Positions 1-11,000 of a stretch of DNA of 64,000 bases are shown here, one piece after another. The notes beneath the pieces are model-generated. The model had not been told where the DNA came from, ran no database searches, and was given only the letters and a program-made list of their open reading frames with translations. Every line of letters begins with the position of its first letter. Position 1 is the stretch's first letter. A program made the position numbers and the translations under genes. Source of the stretch: Avena insularis (Eukaryota > Streptophyta > Magnoliopsida > Poales > Poaceae); the NCBI GenBank assembly GCA_023614405.1, contig CM042685.1, positions 87,658,684-87,722,683 of the forward strand, in the 5' to 3' direction.

Positions 1-794
1 GGTTGGGAGGCCAAACTCACAGGAGAGGTGCTTATACTAGGGCGTGTAATTGAAAGGTTAGGATTGATTATCCGCATACTGAGTATGGTGAATTCAGGAT
101 TTGTTCCTGACGGATGTATCGAATGTTGTGGTGAAAGTGTACAATCTCTGCAGAGTGTCAAACTATTCGAATAGCTGCGTCCGCGGTTATGGACAGTTGG
201 AGTGGCCATACTGTTCCTCCGTCAGACTTTTAAAATGACTTGTGAAATTAATTGAGACTTTAACGTGAACACAACAGAGTTGTGGCCTGAATTACAAGAT
301 CCCACTTAGGAGTTATAAAGTTGTGACTAACTTTGGAACTTAGTAAAGATAAACCTGGCTTTTTGCAAAACAACCCTAGAGCCTAGTGTCCTATTATCCA
401 AAAACCCCTTACCTGTTAGTATTAGTTTGCGAGTACTTAAAGAGTACTCATGGCTTTGTCCCTGGCTATTCCCATGGCCAGACTATGAAGAGGAGTACCT
501 GGAGGATGGACCCCAAGAAGGGTACGACAACTAGGATCATCTCCCATCGCAAGATTGCTGTGACCCGAAGATGGAGCTTCGCCTACGCTACCGTTATTAT
601 TACGTATTCCGCTGCTTGATGTTGTATTAAGAACTGGATCATGAGATCCCCATTTGTGTAAGAACTTATGTATTGTTTGTAATGGATGAAGTACTATGGT
701 ATCCAATTCTGTTATGTCTCGCAAAAATGGTAATCCTGGGATTGCGATGTATGGCATAACAGGCATCTAGGATTGAAAAATCCGGGTGTTCACA
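1..794 (+). mobile_element. LTR, family A, 3' part (cut by window edge)
   Basis: This is the 3' portion of a long LTR. It matches, at many sites and in the same order, the ends of the solo LTRs at 26196-30053 and 53300-56121 and, in reverse, 63413-64000. Shared landmarks are GGTTGGGAGGCCAAACTCA at the window start, GCGAGTACTTAAAGAGTACTC near 430, and GGCATAACAGGCATCT near 752. It ends in GGGTGTTCACA, the equivalent of GGGTGTTGACA in the other copies, so it ends in CA as LTRs do. The 5' part lies outside the window, so solo or paired status and a TSD cannot be tested. Reading frames across it are not conserved in the other copies, so I call no gene. Confidence 0.8.
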
Positions 795-1038
795 CCATGT
801 ATCATTCATAACAATAACACTGTCGGTAGTGTTGCTAGCTATTTGTATGATCTATTCATTTTATATGATCATGGCACCTTACTTTCCTGAATAGTAAACT
901 TGAAACTGCAATTAACTTGAAGTGGTTGTTATCCCGAGCAAAATGTCTGATTTACACATGACCCTTGTCTGTTCTATGGTGCAATTCTGATATGATGGTC
1001 AGGGAAAGAAAAGCTACGATTCACTGAATATTACTCAG
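795..1038. other. Unassigned stretch between two LTRs
   Basis: These 244 bases separate the family A LTR from the copia-1 LTR. They are AT-rich with no useful reading frame. They could be the start of the internal region of the family A element or its former flank. I do not see a clear primer binding site at the junction. Confidence 0.4.
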
Positions 1039-2331
1039 TGAAGGAAATATGCCCTGGAGGCAATCATAGAGATGATTATATTTCTTATGTATCCATGAGT
1101 TATTGTAATGTTCCTTGCATATCCATATATCAGGCAACTTGTATTGATTGACAATTATGTGAATTGTTTGTGGAACTCTTTATATGGTTATCTAATAGTT
1201 GTCCCTAGTTGGAGTTCATGTGAGGACACACGTGAATATTAGACTAGCACATCGATTAGTTGATGACTATGTTTTGCAAGTCATAGACATGGATATGTCA
1301 AACCAATGATGTGGAGACATGTTATGAACATGGGGTTGGACTAACCCAACATGAGACTGGCAATTATACTTGCAGCTCTCTCTACACATCATGTACGTTT
1401 TGTCCTTAGACATAAGATTATTGCGTGTACTTGAGATGTGGATCGACCTACTTTGGGGACATCAACCACTACTCCGTATCTGGGTAGTTATAAAGTAGCT
1501 TTCGGGTTTGTCCTAAAGTATGCTGCAAGGAATTGGTCAATCAAGATGGGATTTTCCCCTCTCTATTTGAGAGAGATATATCTGGATCCCTCGAGTGATC
1601 AGATCCAAAAATACATGGCCATGCTACATATGGTTAAGAGTTAACCAAGTAAAGGGATTCTGAGTCACAATATCGAGAAAGGGAGGTCAGCTTGGAGCTA
1701 GACCAAATATCGTGAGGCAAAGGGAAAGACATGTACTTAACCTTGTGATGGTTCGCCCGAATGATCTTTATATGTGTTTCGGAGTTGGCACATCTTGATA
1801 GAGGCCGCTACCAACTATTGACAGAGTAAGTATACTCGTGCCATGTCTACACATGTATGAACCTATAGGGTCGAACACTTAAGGGGTTGCAAGACTAATG
1901 AGGATTGGATCCGAATTAAACCATACTTAGGATACTAATGGGCTGCTTATGTAGAAGACCACTAGGGACGCCTATATAAGATAGGGTGGAGCGTGCTGAA
2001 TAGGGTTGAGCATTCCACTCAGCCGCCACTCTTCTCACGCATGTGTTGCACGTGAGGACCTAGCAGTCCGGCGTTTGACCCTTCCACCCCGGGCGTGTGG
2101 ATGCCTTGGAGGTACTGCAGCTGTAGCACTTGGATGAGCCGCACAAAGGGGAGCTTCTCGTGGGACGAGGACAAGGAGGAGACATAGAACATCTACACTG
2201 CCTCGACGTGCTTCATCAAGTTCCGCAACTGCGCGTCTAGTGGTAATCCCGAGATCTATGACAACAGGATTCCTAGTGTACACGGTAGAATTTTTTGATT
2301 TGCGCTAGTGTAGCCTACCCATATCCCTTCA
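1039..2331 (+). repeat. 5' LTR of copia-1
   Basis: The LTR starts TGAAGG and ends CCTTCA, a perfect 6-bp inverted end, and is followed one base later by a primer binding site. The first bases (GGAAATATGCCCTGGAGGCAA) resemble LTR starts of the BARE/WIS/Angela group. Length is 1293 bp. The five bases before it (CTCAG, 1034-1038) would be one half of a TSD, but the other half is lost with the 3' LTR. Confidence 0.85.
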
Positions 2332-2332
2332 G

Positions 2333-2344
2333 TGGTATCAGAGC
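2333..2344 (+). other. Primer binding site of copia-1
   Basis: TGGTATCAGAGC is complementary to the 3' end of plant initiator tRNA-Met, the usual primer for minus-strand DNA synthesis in this group. It lies one base after the LTR. Confidence 0.9.
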
Positions 2345-3713
2345 TGGTGTTATTCAGTTATAGATTTGGGATGTTTGCATATGGTGATATTCAGATTGAT
2401 ATGAATGATGTGATCGTTTGTATTGTGGTGGTTCAGGATTGATTTATGATCTTGCTTTCCGTGATCGCGATTCTGAGGTCGTCAAATGACTTACCCCTAC
2501 CGGTCGGTTTCCGCCATCGGGGTAGACAGTGATACATAAATCCTATTGAATCACGCGAAGATAAATATGATTGATCGAATCGGAACCTAGATCTAAAATC
2601 GATGTACCATGATCAAAGGAGTTTGGTAGAATCGGAACAATAGTCGGTTTATGGTAAATTGATTTGTCGATCAAAATCCTTAAAGAAAATTGTGTAGATG
2701 CCGCGAGAGGCGCTGCCTCTTCGAACCCCATAGGGGAGACCCCCAAGACACCCCTTAGTCGTATCCCCTATTGTATCTCAGTAAGGTAACTAGGTGATGT
2801 GATTTCACATGATCCGGTAGAATGTGATTCTATGCATAACTTGTTATTGCAGGATGTATGTCATCAGTATGGCCCATATATGTATGTGATGCATGTATAT
2901 ATTTTATCATGACCTGCGTTTTGTGAGTACGACAACACGGCTGGAGCCATATGTGTTGTCATTTATTGTAATGGCCTGCATGCCATCTTGTGATGATCTC
3001 AATACAATGTAATTTTTATTACTAGCTGTTAGGAGTAATAGCTTGTATTAGTTCTTGGAGGACTCATCACTTGGAGGATGGCTCACATGGAACATGAAGA
3101 TGGAGATCATCATGGTGGACAGGTTCTATGGCGATGGAGATCACCATGAGAAAATAGGCCATACTATGTCACATCTATATGAATGCTATTCTTATCTGTT
3201 TTACTACTATGAATGCTTAGATGATAGAAGTAGAACGATCCCTCACAAATTTTAAGTTAAACCATGCCCTCCCAACCAAACCCCTTCACCATCCTATGCC
3301 ATGTACAATCGTTGGTGGGCCTATGAAATTAGGGTGTCTCGGTTTTCGTTGGCTGGATGGGTTTGTATCGGATACATACAGGCATAAGGGTTGGTGAGCT
3401 TGAAAAGGTCAACTTAACAGTTAAGGACCTTGGGGCATAAAGGTTGGGAGCCTAGTTTAGACATAGAGATGTCACCCAACAACAAGAGTCATATATGATA
3501 TGATTAGCAAAGAGTTGCTTACCGATTTACCTTGTCTTCTAGCAGTGATTGTAAAGCTTACTGGTCGAATTGTTAATTGTGGATCTTGAATCACTTAGTA
3601 TAAATAGAGGGATGTTGATTTAAGTGGGATTATATGCTATTAAATTGTTTAATATGTTTTACTCTTTCATGGATACATGGCTTAGTATTTTGCATATTTT
3701 CTGTTGTAGATTA
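2345..3713 (+). other. Untranslated leader of copia-1
   Basis: These 1.37 kb lie between the primer binding site and the first Gag codon. No conserved frame is visible. In this group a long leader carries packaging and dimerisation signals, but none can be pointed to here. Short frames such as 3055-3255 match nothing I recognise. Confidence 0.6.
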
Positions 3714-4550
3714 ATGGCACCATACACTACATCACCTTTTTCTTTGCATTCGATTCTTGACAAAGATAAATAAAATGGAACAAACTATTCGGACTGGGTT
3801 CTTAACCTGAGAATTGTTCTCAGGGCTGATAAAAAGGAAACTATTCTAGATACCCCAATCCCCGATGAACCTGCTGATAATGCAACTGCTGCCCTTAAGA
3901 ATGCCTACAAAAGAGCATGCAATGATTCTCTTGATGTTAGCTGTCTTATGTTTGCATGCATGGAACCTGAAGTCCAAAAGCAGTTTGAGGATTAGGAAGT
4001 GTACGATATGATCGTCGCGCTTAGGGACATGTTCTAGACTCAGGCAAGGACTGAGAGGTACAATGTCGCCAAGTCCTTTGTGGAATGCAAGATGGCAAGG
4101 GGAGCAGATGTAAGTCCCCATGTGATCAAAATGGTTGGTCAGACTTTGGAAAAAACTTGGTTTTCCATTAGTCCAAGAGTTAGCTACTGATTTCGTTTTG
4201 GCATCTCTTCCATCTAGCCATGGCCATTTCATTTCGAACTACCATATGCAAGGGATGGAGAAAGGCCTTAATGAGTTATGTGGGATGCTAAAAATAGCAG
4301 AATGTGATATTAAGAAGTGTGCAGGGCATATCCATGTGATGGCTGTGCAAAACAAGCCTAGCTTCAACAAAAGGGGCACTTCTTGGCAGAAGCAGAATGG
4401 AAAGTCTAAGGATACGATCCCTAAGCCTGCACCCAAGCAAAAGGTTGAACCTGCAGAAGACACAAAGTGTTTCTTTTGTCATGAACATGGCCACTGGAAG
4501 AGAAATTGCAGCAAGTACCAGGCTTCTTTTGAAGAAGAGTGGAAGTAAGA
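3714..4550 (+). pseudogene. Copia-1 gag remnant (capsid and zinc-knuckle nucleocapsid)
   Basis: Gag forms the cytoplasmic virus-like particle and binds the element RNA. The frame opens at the ATG at 3714. An in-frame TAA follows at codon 20 (3771), with more stops near 3994 and 4036. A run of six A near 4149 shifts the frame by one base; the downstream part reads in the frame of 4135-4548. That part ends in a CCHC zinc knuckle, CFFCHEHGHWKRNC (about 4469-4510), the nucleocapsid signature. The knuckle matches the copia-2 knuckle (CFYCKGEGHWKRNC) in all its metal ligands. A further frame change follows the knuckle near 4545. It cannot make Gag. Confidence 0.85.
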
Positions 4551-5130
4551 GTACTTCCCCCTTAGGTATGCTTGTTGTAAATGTTGTGGACATTCTTCCG
4601 GCTGATTCTTATGTTAAATCCTGGGTATTTGATACCAGATCGGTTGCTCATATTTGCAATTCGATGCAGGGACTAATAAGGACTAGATAAGTGCAGAAAG
4701 GAGAAATGGATTTTCACGTCGGAAATAAAGCAAGGGTTGCTGCATTGTTCGTCGGTGTCATGAAATTTCACCTTCCGTCATGATTGATTATGGAGTTGAA
4801 TAGTTGTTATTACATTCCAAGTATTGGTCGAAACATTTTATCACCTTCATATTTGATGAGGGATGGATATTCATCCGCGAGTATGAACAATGGTTGTGTA
4901 ATCTCTAAGAATGCTATGTTTATGGCTGATGCTCCCATTGTGAATGGGTTACTTATTTTAAATCTTGATGATGCATTTGTATACAATGTTAGTGCTAAAA
5001 GGCTTTGGCCTAATGATTTGAGTCCTACCTATTTATGGCATTGTCGTTTCGGGCATATAAGTGAAAAGCGCATGAAGAAGATCCATGGTGATGGTCTTCT
5101 AACTTCATTTGATTTTGAATCATAAGAGAC
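4551..5130 (+). pseudogene. Copia-1 protease and pre-integrase remnant
   Basis: The aspartic protease core is WVFDTRSVAHICNS (about 4621-4662). The invariant D-T-G active-site triad reads D-T-R here, so the catalytic loop is damaged; copia-2 keeps DTG at the same place. A stop follows at 4690. Further on, LWHCRFGHISEKRMKKIHGDGL (near 5034-5100) is the zinc-binding pre-integrase (HHCC-like) region, before a stop at 5123-5125. Protease would normally cut the Gag-Pol polyprotein. Confidence 0.85.
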
Positions 5131-5940
5131 ATGTCAAGCTTGTTTACTTGGAAAGATGACCAAGTCACATTTTTCGGGTTTACCTGAGAGAGCGATATAC
5201 TTGTTGGAACTCATACATACTGATGTATGTGGACCAATGAGCACGACAACCAAAGGAGGATATCACTACTTCATTAGTTTCATTGATGATTTCGGTAGAT
5301 ATGGTTATGTCTACTTGGTGAAGCATAAGTCTGAAACTTTTGAAAAGTTCAAGGAGTTTTAGAGTGAGGTAGAGAATCAACATGGCAAGAAAATAAAGGC
5401 CTTGCGATCTTATTGTGGAGGTGAATATTTGAGTCACTAATTTAGCAATCATCTTAAGAGTTGCGGAATTGTTCCACAGCTCACTCCACCCAGAACGCCT
5501 CAAAGAAACGGGGTCTCCGAATGGTGCAATCAAACATTGTTGTACATGGTTCATTTGATTATGAGCCAGTCGGATTTACCATTATCATTTTCGGGTTACA
5601 CTCTAGAAACGGAAGCTTCACACTAAATAGGGTTCCATCTAAATCCGTACTTAAGACACCATATGAGATATGGACTGGAAAGAATCCCAGTTTGTCTTTT
5701 CTAAAGATTTGGGTATGTGATGCATTAGTCAAGCGACTTCAGCCAGAAAAGCTAACACCCAAATTGGATAAGTGCATTTTTGTGGGATATCCGAGGGAAA
5801 CCTTAGGGTATTACTTCTACAACCGAGAAGAGGGCAAAGTTTGTGTCGCTCATAGAGGTGTTTTCCTAGACAAAGATTTTCTCACAAAAGGAAAGATTGG
5901 AGGTCGGTGCGACTTGAAGAAGTTCAATATGATATAGTCG
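5131..5940 (+). pseudogene. Copia-1 integrase remnant
   Basis: Integrase inserts the cDNA into the host chromosome using a D,D-35-E core. The first acidic site is in IHTDVCGPMS (near 5210-5240) and the second in FIDDFGRYGY (near 5281-5310). The frame then meets stops near 5360 and 5438, and the region around PQRNGVSE (near 5500-5522) continues in frame 5461-5937 with changed residues. The C-terminal part (YEIWTGKNPSLSFLKIW; KCIFVGYPRETLGYYFYN) is still readable. The domain order is intact but the protein cannot be made. Confidence 0.85.
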
Positions 5941-6053
5941 GGGATGCTTCTACGAGTGATGCTATTTTAGCATAACAAGTTAAGGAACCCATGGCAATAT
6001 AAGCACCACAACCATGAAGGTTGGCGAGGCTTCACGAAACGCGGGAATAATTA

Positions 6054-7275
6054 TTGTTAGACAATGATGAGCCTGCAACCTATGAGGAAGCGATGGTGGA
6101 CATAGACTCTAAGAAATGGTTGATCGCCATGCGATCCAGAATAGAGTCCATGGGAGACAATCAAGTTTGGAACTTGATTGACCTGCCTGATGGTTTTAAA
6201 TCCATTGAGTGCAAATGGATCTATAAGAAGAAGATTGATATGGATGGAAATTTTCACATCCATAAAGCTCGACTTGTTTCAAAAGGTTTTTGACAAGCTC
6301 AAGGAGTTGACTACGACGAGACTCTCTCTCTCGTAGCGATGCTTAAATCTATATGGATAATTCTAGCAATTGCTGCACATTTCGACTATGAGATATGGCA
6401 GATGAATGTCAAGACGGCTTTCTTAAATGGAATCCTTACTGAGGACATGTATATGATGCAGCCCAAAGGTTTTGTCGATCCAAACAATGCTAGAAATGTA
6501 TGCAAACTTCTAAAGTCTATTTATGGGAGATACATTAAACTCAGCAAGACTCATGGTCCTTTGACTACTTATGAGCGTGAGCGCATGAGTAGGGTTCCAT
6601 ATGCTTTGGCTATTGGATCCATTATGTATGCAATGATATGTACTCGCCTAGATGTTTCCTATGCTCTAAGTGTTACGAGCAGATACCAGGTTGATCCAGG
6701 TGAAAGTCACTGGACAACGGTAAAGAATATCCTTAAGTACTTGAAAAGGACTAAGGATGTGTTCCTAGTTTATGGAGGTGAGGATGAACTTAGTGTAAAG
6801 GGTTACACATATGTGAGTTACCTTAATAACTCATATGACTCTAGATCACAATCTGGTTATGTGTTTCTCATGAATGGTGGTGTTGTGAGTTGGAAAAGTT
6901 CCAAGCGAGATACGGTGGCCTCCTCTTCAACAGAAGCTGAATATATTGCTGCCTCAGAGGCTATAAAGGAAGTTGTTTGGATTAAGAATTTCCTGATTGT
7001 TCTCAGTGTGGTTCAGGACGCGTCCAATACTTTGGAAGTTTATTGTGACAACAATGGTGCTATTGCACAAGCCAAGGAACCTAGACAGCACCAGAAAAAC
7101 AAAATATTCGCATGCGTTACCATTAGATTCATGGATTCATTGAGGATGGTAGATTCATGATATGCAAAATACATACGCACTCAAATGTTGCTGATCCCTT
7201 TACAAAGCCACTCCAGCAGCCTGCGCATGAGGTGCACGCAAGAGCAATAGGTATTAGATATAATCTAGATTGACT
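6054..7275 (+). pseudogene. Copia-1 RT-RNase H remnant with active-site deletion
   Basis: RT copies element RNA into DNA and RNase H removes the template. RT begins near 6084 (TYEEAMVDIDSKKW) and continues through WNLIDLPDGFKSIECKWIYKKK; a stop at 6291-6293 splits the two open stretches, which share one frame. After KSIYG (near 6525) the sequence jumps directly to a motif that in copia-2 lies about 385 bases further on, removing the segment with the YVDD catalytic motif, yet the frame stays open from 6339 to 7160. In RNase H the motif aligned with copia-2 GYTDASW reads GYTYVSY (6801-6820), so a catalytic aspartate is lost. SSTEAEYIAASEA and YCDNNGAIA are retained. Confidence 0.88.
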
Positions 7276-7280
7276 CTAGT

Positions 7281-7290
7281 GCAAGTGGGA
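7281..7290 (+). other. Polypurine tract of copia-1
   Basis: GCAAGTGGGAAA here aligns with GCAAGTGGGAGA just before the 3' LTR of copia-2. It primes plus-strand DNA synthesis in this group. No 3' LTR follows, so the element ends here. Confidence 0.65.
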
Positions 7291-8022
7291 AAGTTTCCCA
7301 TAAGAACTATGCAAGATATAATTCAATGGTTCCACTCAATAGTATCAACTACAAAAGTAATCAACACCGAGAAAGTTTTCCATAAGAACTATGCAAGATT
7401 CAACCCAATTGTTACAGTGGGACGGAGTGGTGATGATGGTGCTGGTGGAGATGGTGGCGAGGATGATGATCCATATGAAGTATAGCTTGATGACGGTGTT
7501 GATGGCGACGATCTCCCCTCTCCGGGAAGGAATTTCCCCGGCAGAAATCTGCTTGCCGGAGAGCTCTTTCTCTCTCTGTAGTTTCCTGCCCCGTAGAGGC
7601 GGCGGAATATTTTTGTGGTCACTCTCCCTTGTCTTAGGGTTTCAAGGAGAAGATATAGGCGAAAGGGCGAAGAACAAGGTGTGCTAGGGTGGCCACACCA
7701 CCTGGTGGCGCCGCCGAGGCGGGCCGTGCCAGGGGGTGGTGTGGCCCCCCTATGGCCCATCTCTGCCTCCCCTTCTGGCTTTATTCTTCTTTTGGAAAAA
7801 TAGGATTTTCCATATATTTTCTGGAGTTTTCTAATCTTCGCGAATATTGCATATGGACACCGCTTTTTCCATTAGAATCCTGACTCCGGCAGTTCATCCT
7901 CCAAAATTCATCCAGCATGCAAAAATAGATTAAATAACATAAGTATCAGCTCTTAATATGAAATATATCAATGAATAACAGTAAATTATGATATAGAATA
8001 GTGATGCAAAATGGACGTATCA
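7291..8022 (-). mobile_element. Gypsy-type LTR fragment, minus strand
   Basis: Read on the minus strand, the right edge is TGATACGTCCATTTTGCATC, a start typical of a large class of Triticeae gypsy LTRs (from memory). The right boundary at 8022 is sharp and abuts the 655-bp array. The left boundary is unclear; a TG that could mark the other end lies at 7411, which would give an LTR of about 610 bp, and the rest to 7291 would be internal or flank. A short direct repeat (TTTCCCATAAGAACTATGCA at 7294 and a close copy near 7378) lies at the left side. The middle (7500-7760) is GC-rich, with no frame that I recognise. Confidence 0.6.
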
Positions 8023-11000
8023 GTGCACCCCCCGGGATGGCTATCGAGTATGAGTTAATATGGCTTTCAACACTAGACCTCCCCCTCACTGTCCAGAATG
8101 TGGATCCACTATGCGGATTGAGCCCAAACCCGGCACCTAACTCCCTCTAAACATTCTAAGCAACTTATCCAACTTGAGATTTCAGGGTTCCATGAAGAAA
8201 TCCAGAGTTTCCAATTACAAACTCCAAAAAACTAGCGATTTTGCAAAGGAGGTGCAAGAATTGAGTGCACCCTAGGCTCAGAAAAGCATGAAACATCATG
8301 GCGGACCGCCATTCCCGGGAGGTTGGTATTTATCTCGTGGTGCAAGAAGATACTGTATTTTTCCTGAGTTACGCCCCGGTAATGGCGGTTTCTAACTATA
8401 GGTACGCTAGAAACGACCCTCAGTTTTTGGGAAATATATTTTGGGGTTCCCCATGGGGTACCTAGGCTGGGCACGTTCTTACGTTCAAGGTTTCACTAGA
8501 CCTCGCGTACCTGCGCGCGTTGGCGGGTTTGCTGATTTTACCCACCCCCCGTACGTCGAAAATCAGAAATTTATCAAAAATCAAAAAAATATGAAACCAT
8601 CTCGACTAGCCCTTATATGTCACCCACTACCATCATAAAATCATAAACAAGACAATACGGGACTTTTGGAACATGGTGCACCCCCCGAATGGCTATCGAG
8701 TAAGAGTTAACATGGCTTTCGACCCAAGACCTCCCCCTCACTATCCAGAACATGGATCCACTATGCGGATTGAGCCCAAACCCGACACATAGCTCCCTCG
8801 TGGCATTCTAAGCAATATCTCCAACTAGATTTTTCAGGGTTCCATGAAAAAATATAGAGTTTCCATTTACCGACTCCGAAAATTGGCGATTTTGCAAAGG
8901 ATGTGCAAGAATTGAGAGCGTCCTAGGCCCAAAGTCAATTTACACGCATGCTACGCCGTAGCATACCAACTTTCCCGGGAGGTTTTTATTTATCTCGTGG
9001 TGCAAGCATATATTGTATTTTTTCTGAGTTATACCCCGGTAATGGCTGGTTCTAACTATAGGAACCCTAGAAAGGGCCCTCAATTTTTGGGAAAAAATGT
9101 TTTTGTGTGCCCCATGGGGTACCTAGGATGGGCACGTGCCTAGGTTCAAGGTTATGCTAGACCTCGTGTGCCTGCGCGTGCCGGCGGGTTTGCACATTTT
9201 TCCAACCCCCCAAACCCCAGCAATAGGAAATTTATCAAAAATCAAAAAAAAATGAAACCAGCTCGAGTAGCCCTTGTATGTCACCTTATACCATCATAAA
9301 ATCATAAACAATAAAATCAGAGATTTTGGAACATGGTGCACCCCCGGATGGCTATTGATTAGGAGTTAACATGGCCCTCACTGCCCAGAACGTTGATCCA
9401 CTATGCGAATAGATCCCAAACCCGGCACCTAGCCCCCTCTCGGCATTCAAAGAAACTTGTCCAACTAGATATTTTAGGGTTGCATTAAGAAATCATTAAT
9501 TTCCATTTACCAACTACGAACAACCAGCGATTTTGCAAAGAAGTTGCAAGAATTGAGCGCTCCATAGCCCCGACCCAATTTACACGCAAGCTACATCATG
9601 GTGGACCGCAATTCCCGTGAGGTTGGTATTTATCTCGTGGTGCAAGCATATACTATGTTTTTCCTGAGTTATGCCTCGATAATGGCCCTAGAAAGGGCCC
9701 TCAATTTTCTAACTATAGGTACCCTAGAAAGGGCCCTCAATTTTCAAGAAAAAACATTTTGGGGTGAGCTTGGGGTACCTAGGCTGGGAACGTTCCTAGG
9801 TTCAAGGTTGCACTAGACCTCGCGTGCTTGCATGCGCTGGCGGGTTTGCCAATTTTTCCCACCCCCGAACCCCGACAATAGGAAATTGATCAAAAATTAA
9901 AAAAATATGAAACCAGATCGAGTAGCCCTTTTATGTCACCCACTACCATCATAAAATCATAAACAAGACAAACCGGAATTTTTGGCACACGGTGCACCTC
10001 CAGATGGCTATGTGGATTTTGCCCAAACCGGGCACCTATCTCCCTCTCGGCATTCGATGTAACTTCTCTAACTAGAGGTTTCAGGGTTTCATGAAGAAAT
10101 CCTTAATTCCCATTCAACGACTCTGAACAACCGACAATTTTTCAAAGAAGGTAAAAGAATTGAGAGCGCCCTAGGCCCCGAGGCAATTTACACGCATGCT
10201 ACATAGTGGCAGAATGCCAGTCCTGGGGGGTTGGTATTTATCTCGTGGTGCAAGCATATACTGTATTATTCCTGTGTTACACCCCGATAATGGCGGTTTC
10301 TAACTATATATACCCTATAAAGGGCCCTCAATTTTTAGGAAAAATGTTTTCGGGTGCCCCACTATGTGGCACCTAGGATGGGCACGTGCCTAGGTCCAAG
10401 GTTGTGATGGACCTCGCGTGCCTGCACGCGCCGGAGGGTTTGCCAATTTTTCCCACCCCCAAACCCCGCTAATAGGAAATTCATCAAAAATCAAAAAAAT
10501 ATGAAACCAGCTAGAGTAGACATGTATGTCACCCACAACCATCATAAAATCATCAACAAGACAAACTGGGACTTTTGGTGCACGGTGCACCCCCGGATGG
10601 CTATCGAGTAGGAGTTAACATGACTTTCAACCCTATACCTCCCCCTCACTGCCCAGAACATTGGTCCACTGCACGGATAGAGCCCAAACCTGGCATCTAG
10701 CTCCATCTCGGCATTCTAAGCAACTTCTCCAACTAGAGATTTCAGGGTTCGATGAAGAAATCCAGAGTTTCCAATTACAAACTCTGAAATACCAATGATT
10801 TTGCAAATGAGGTGCAAGAATTGAGCACGCCCTAGGCCTCGAGGAAATTTACACACATGCTACGTCGTCGATGAGCGTCATTTCCAGGAGGTTGGTATTT
10901 ATCTTGTGGTGCAAGCATGTACTTTATTTTTCCCGAGTTACGCCTCGGTAATGGCGGTTTATAATTGTAGGTACCCAAGAAAGTCCCTCAATTTTAGGGA

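Larger units (their letters stand above)
1039..7290 (+). mobile_element. Copia-1: decayed Ty1/copia retrotransposon lacking its 3' LTR
   Basis: This is a BARE/Angela-like Ty1/copia element in the order LTR, primer binding site, leader, gag, protease, integrase, RT, RNase H, polypurine tract. The 5' LTR is present, but no copy of its start (TGAAGGAAATATGCCC) follows the polypurine tract near 7281-7290; an unrelated LTR fragment lies there instead. The polyprotein is broken by many stops and frameshifts, and RT carries a large in-frame deletion. The element is therefore dead and clearly older than copia-2. Internal order and motifs match copia-2 over most of its length, which makes the identification secure. 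Confidence 0.9.
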
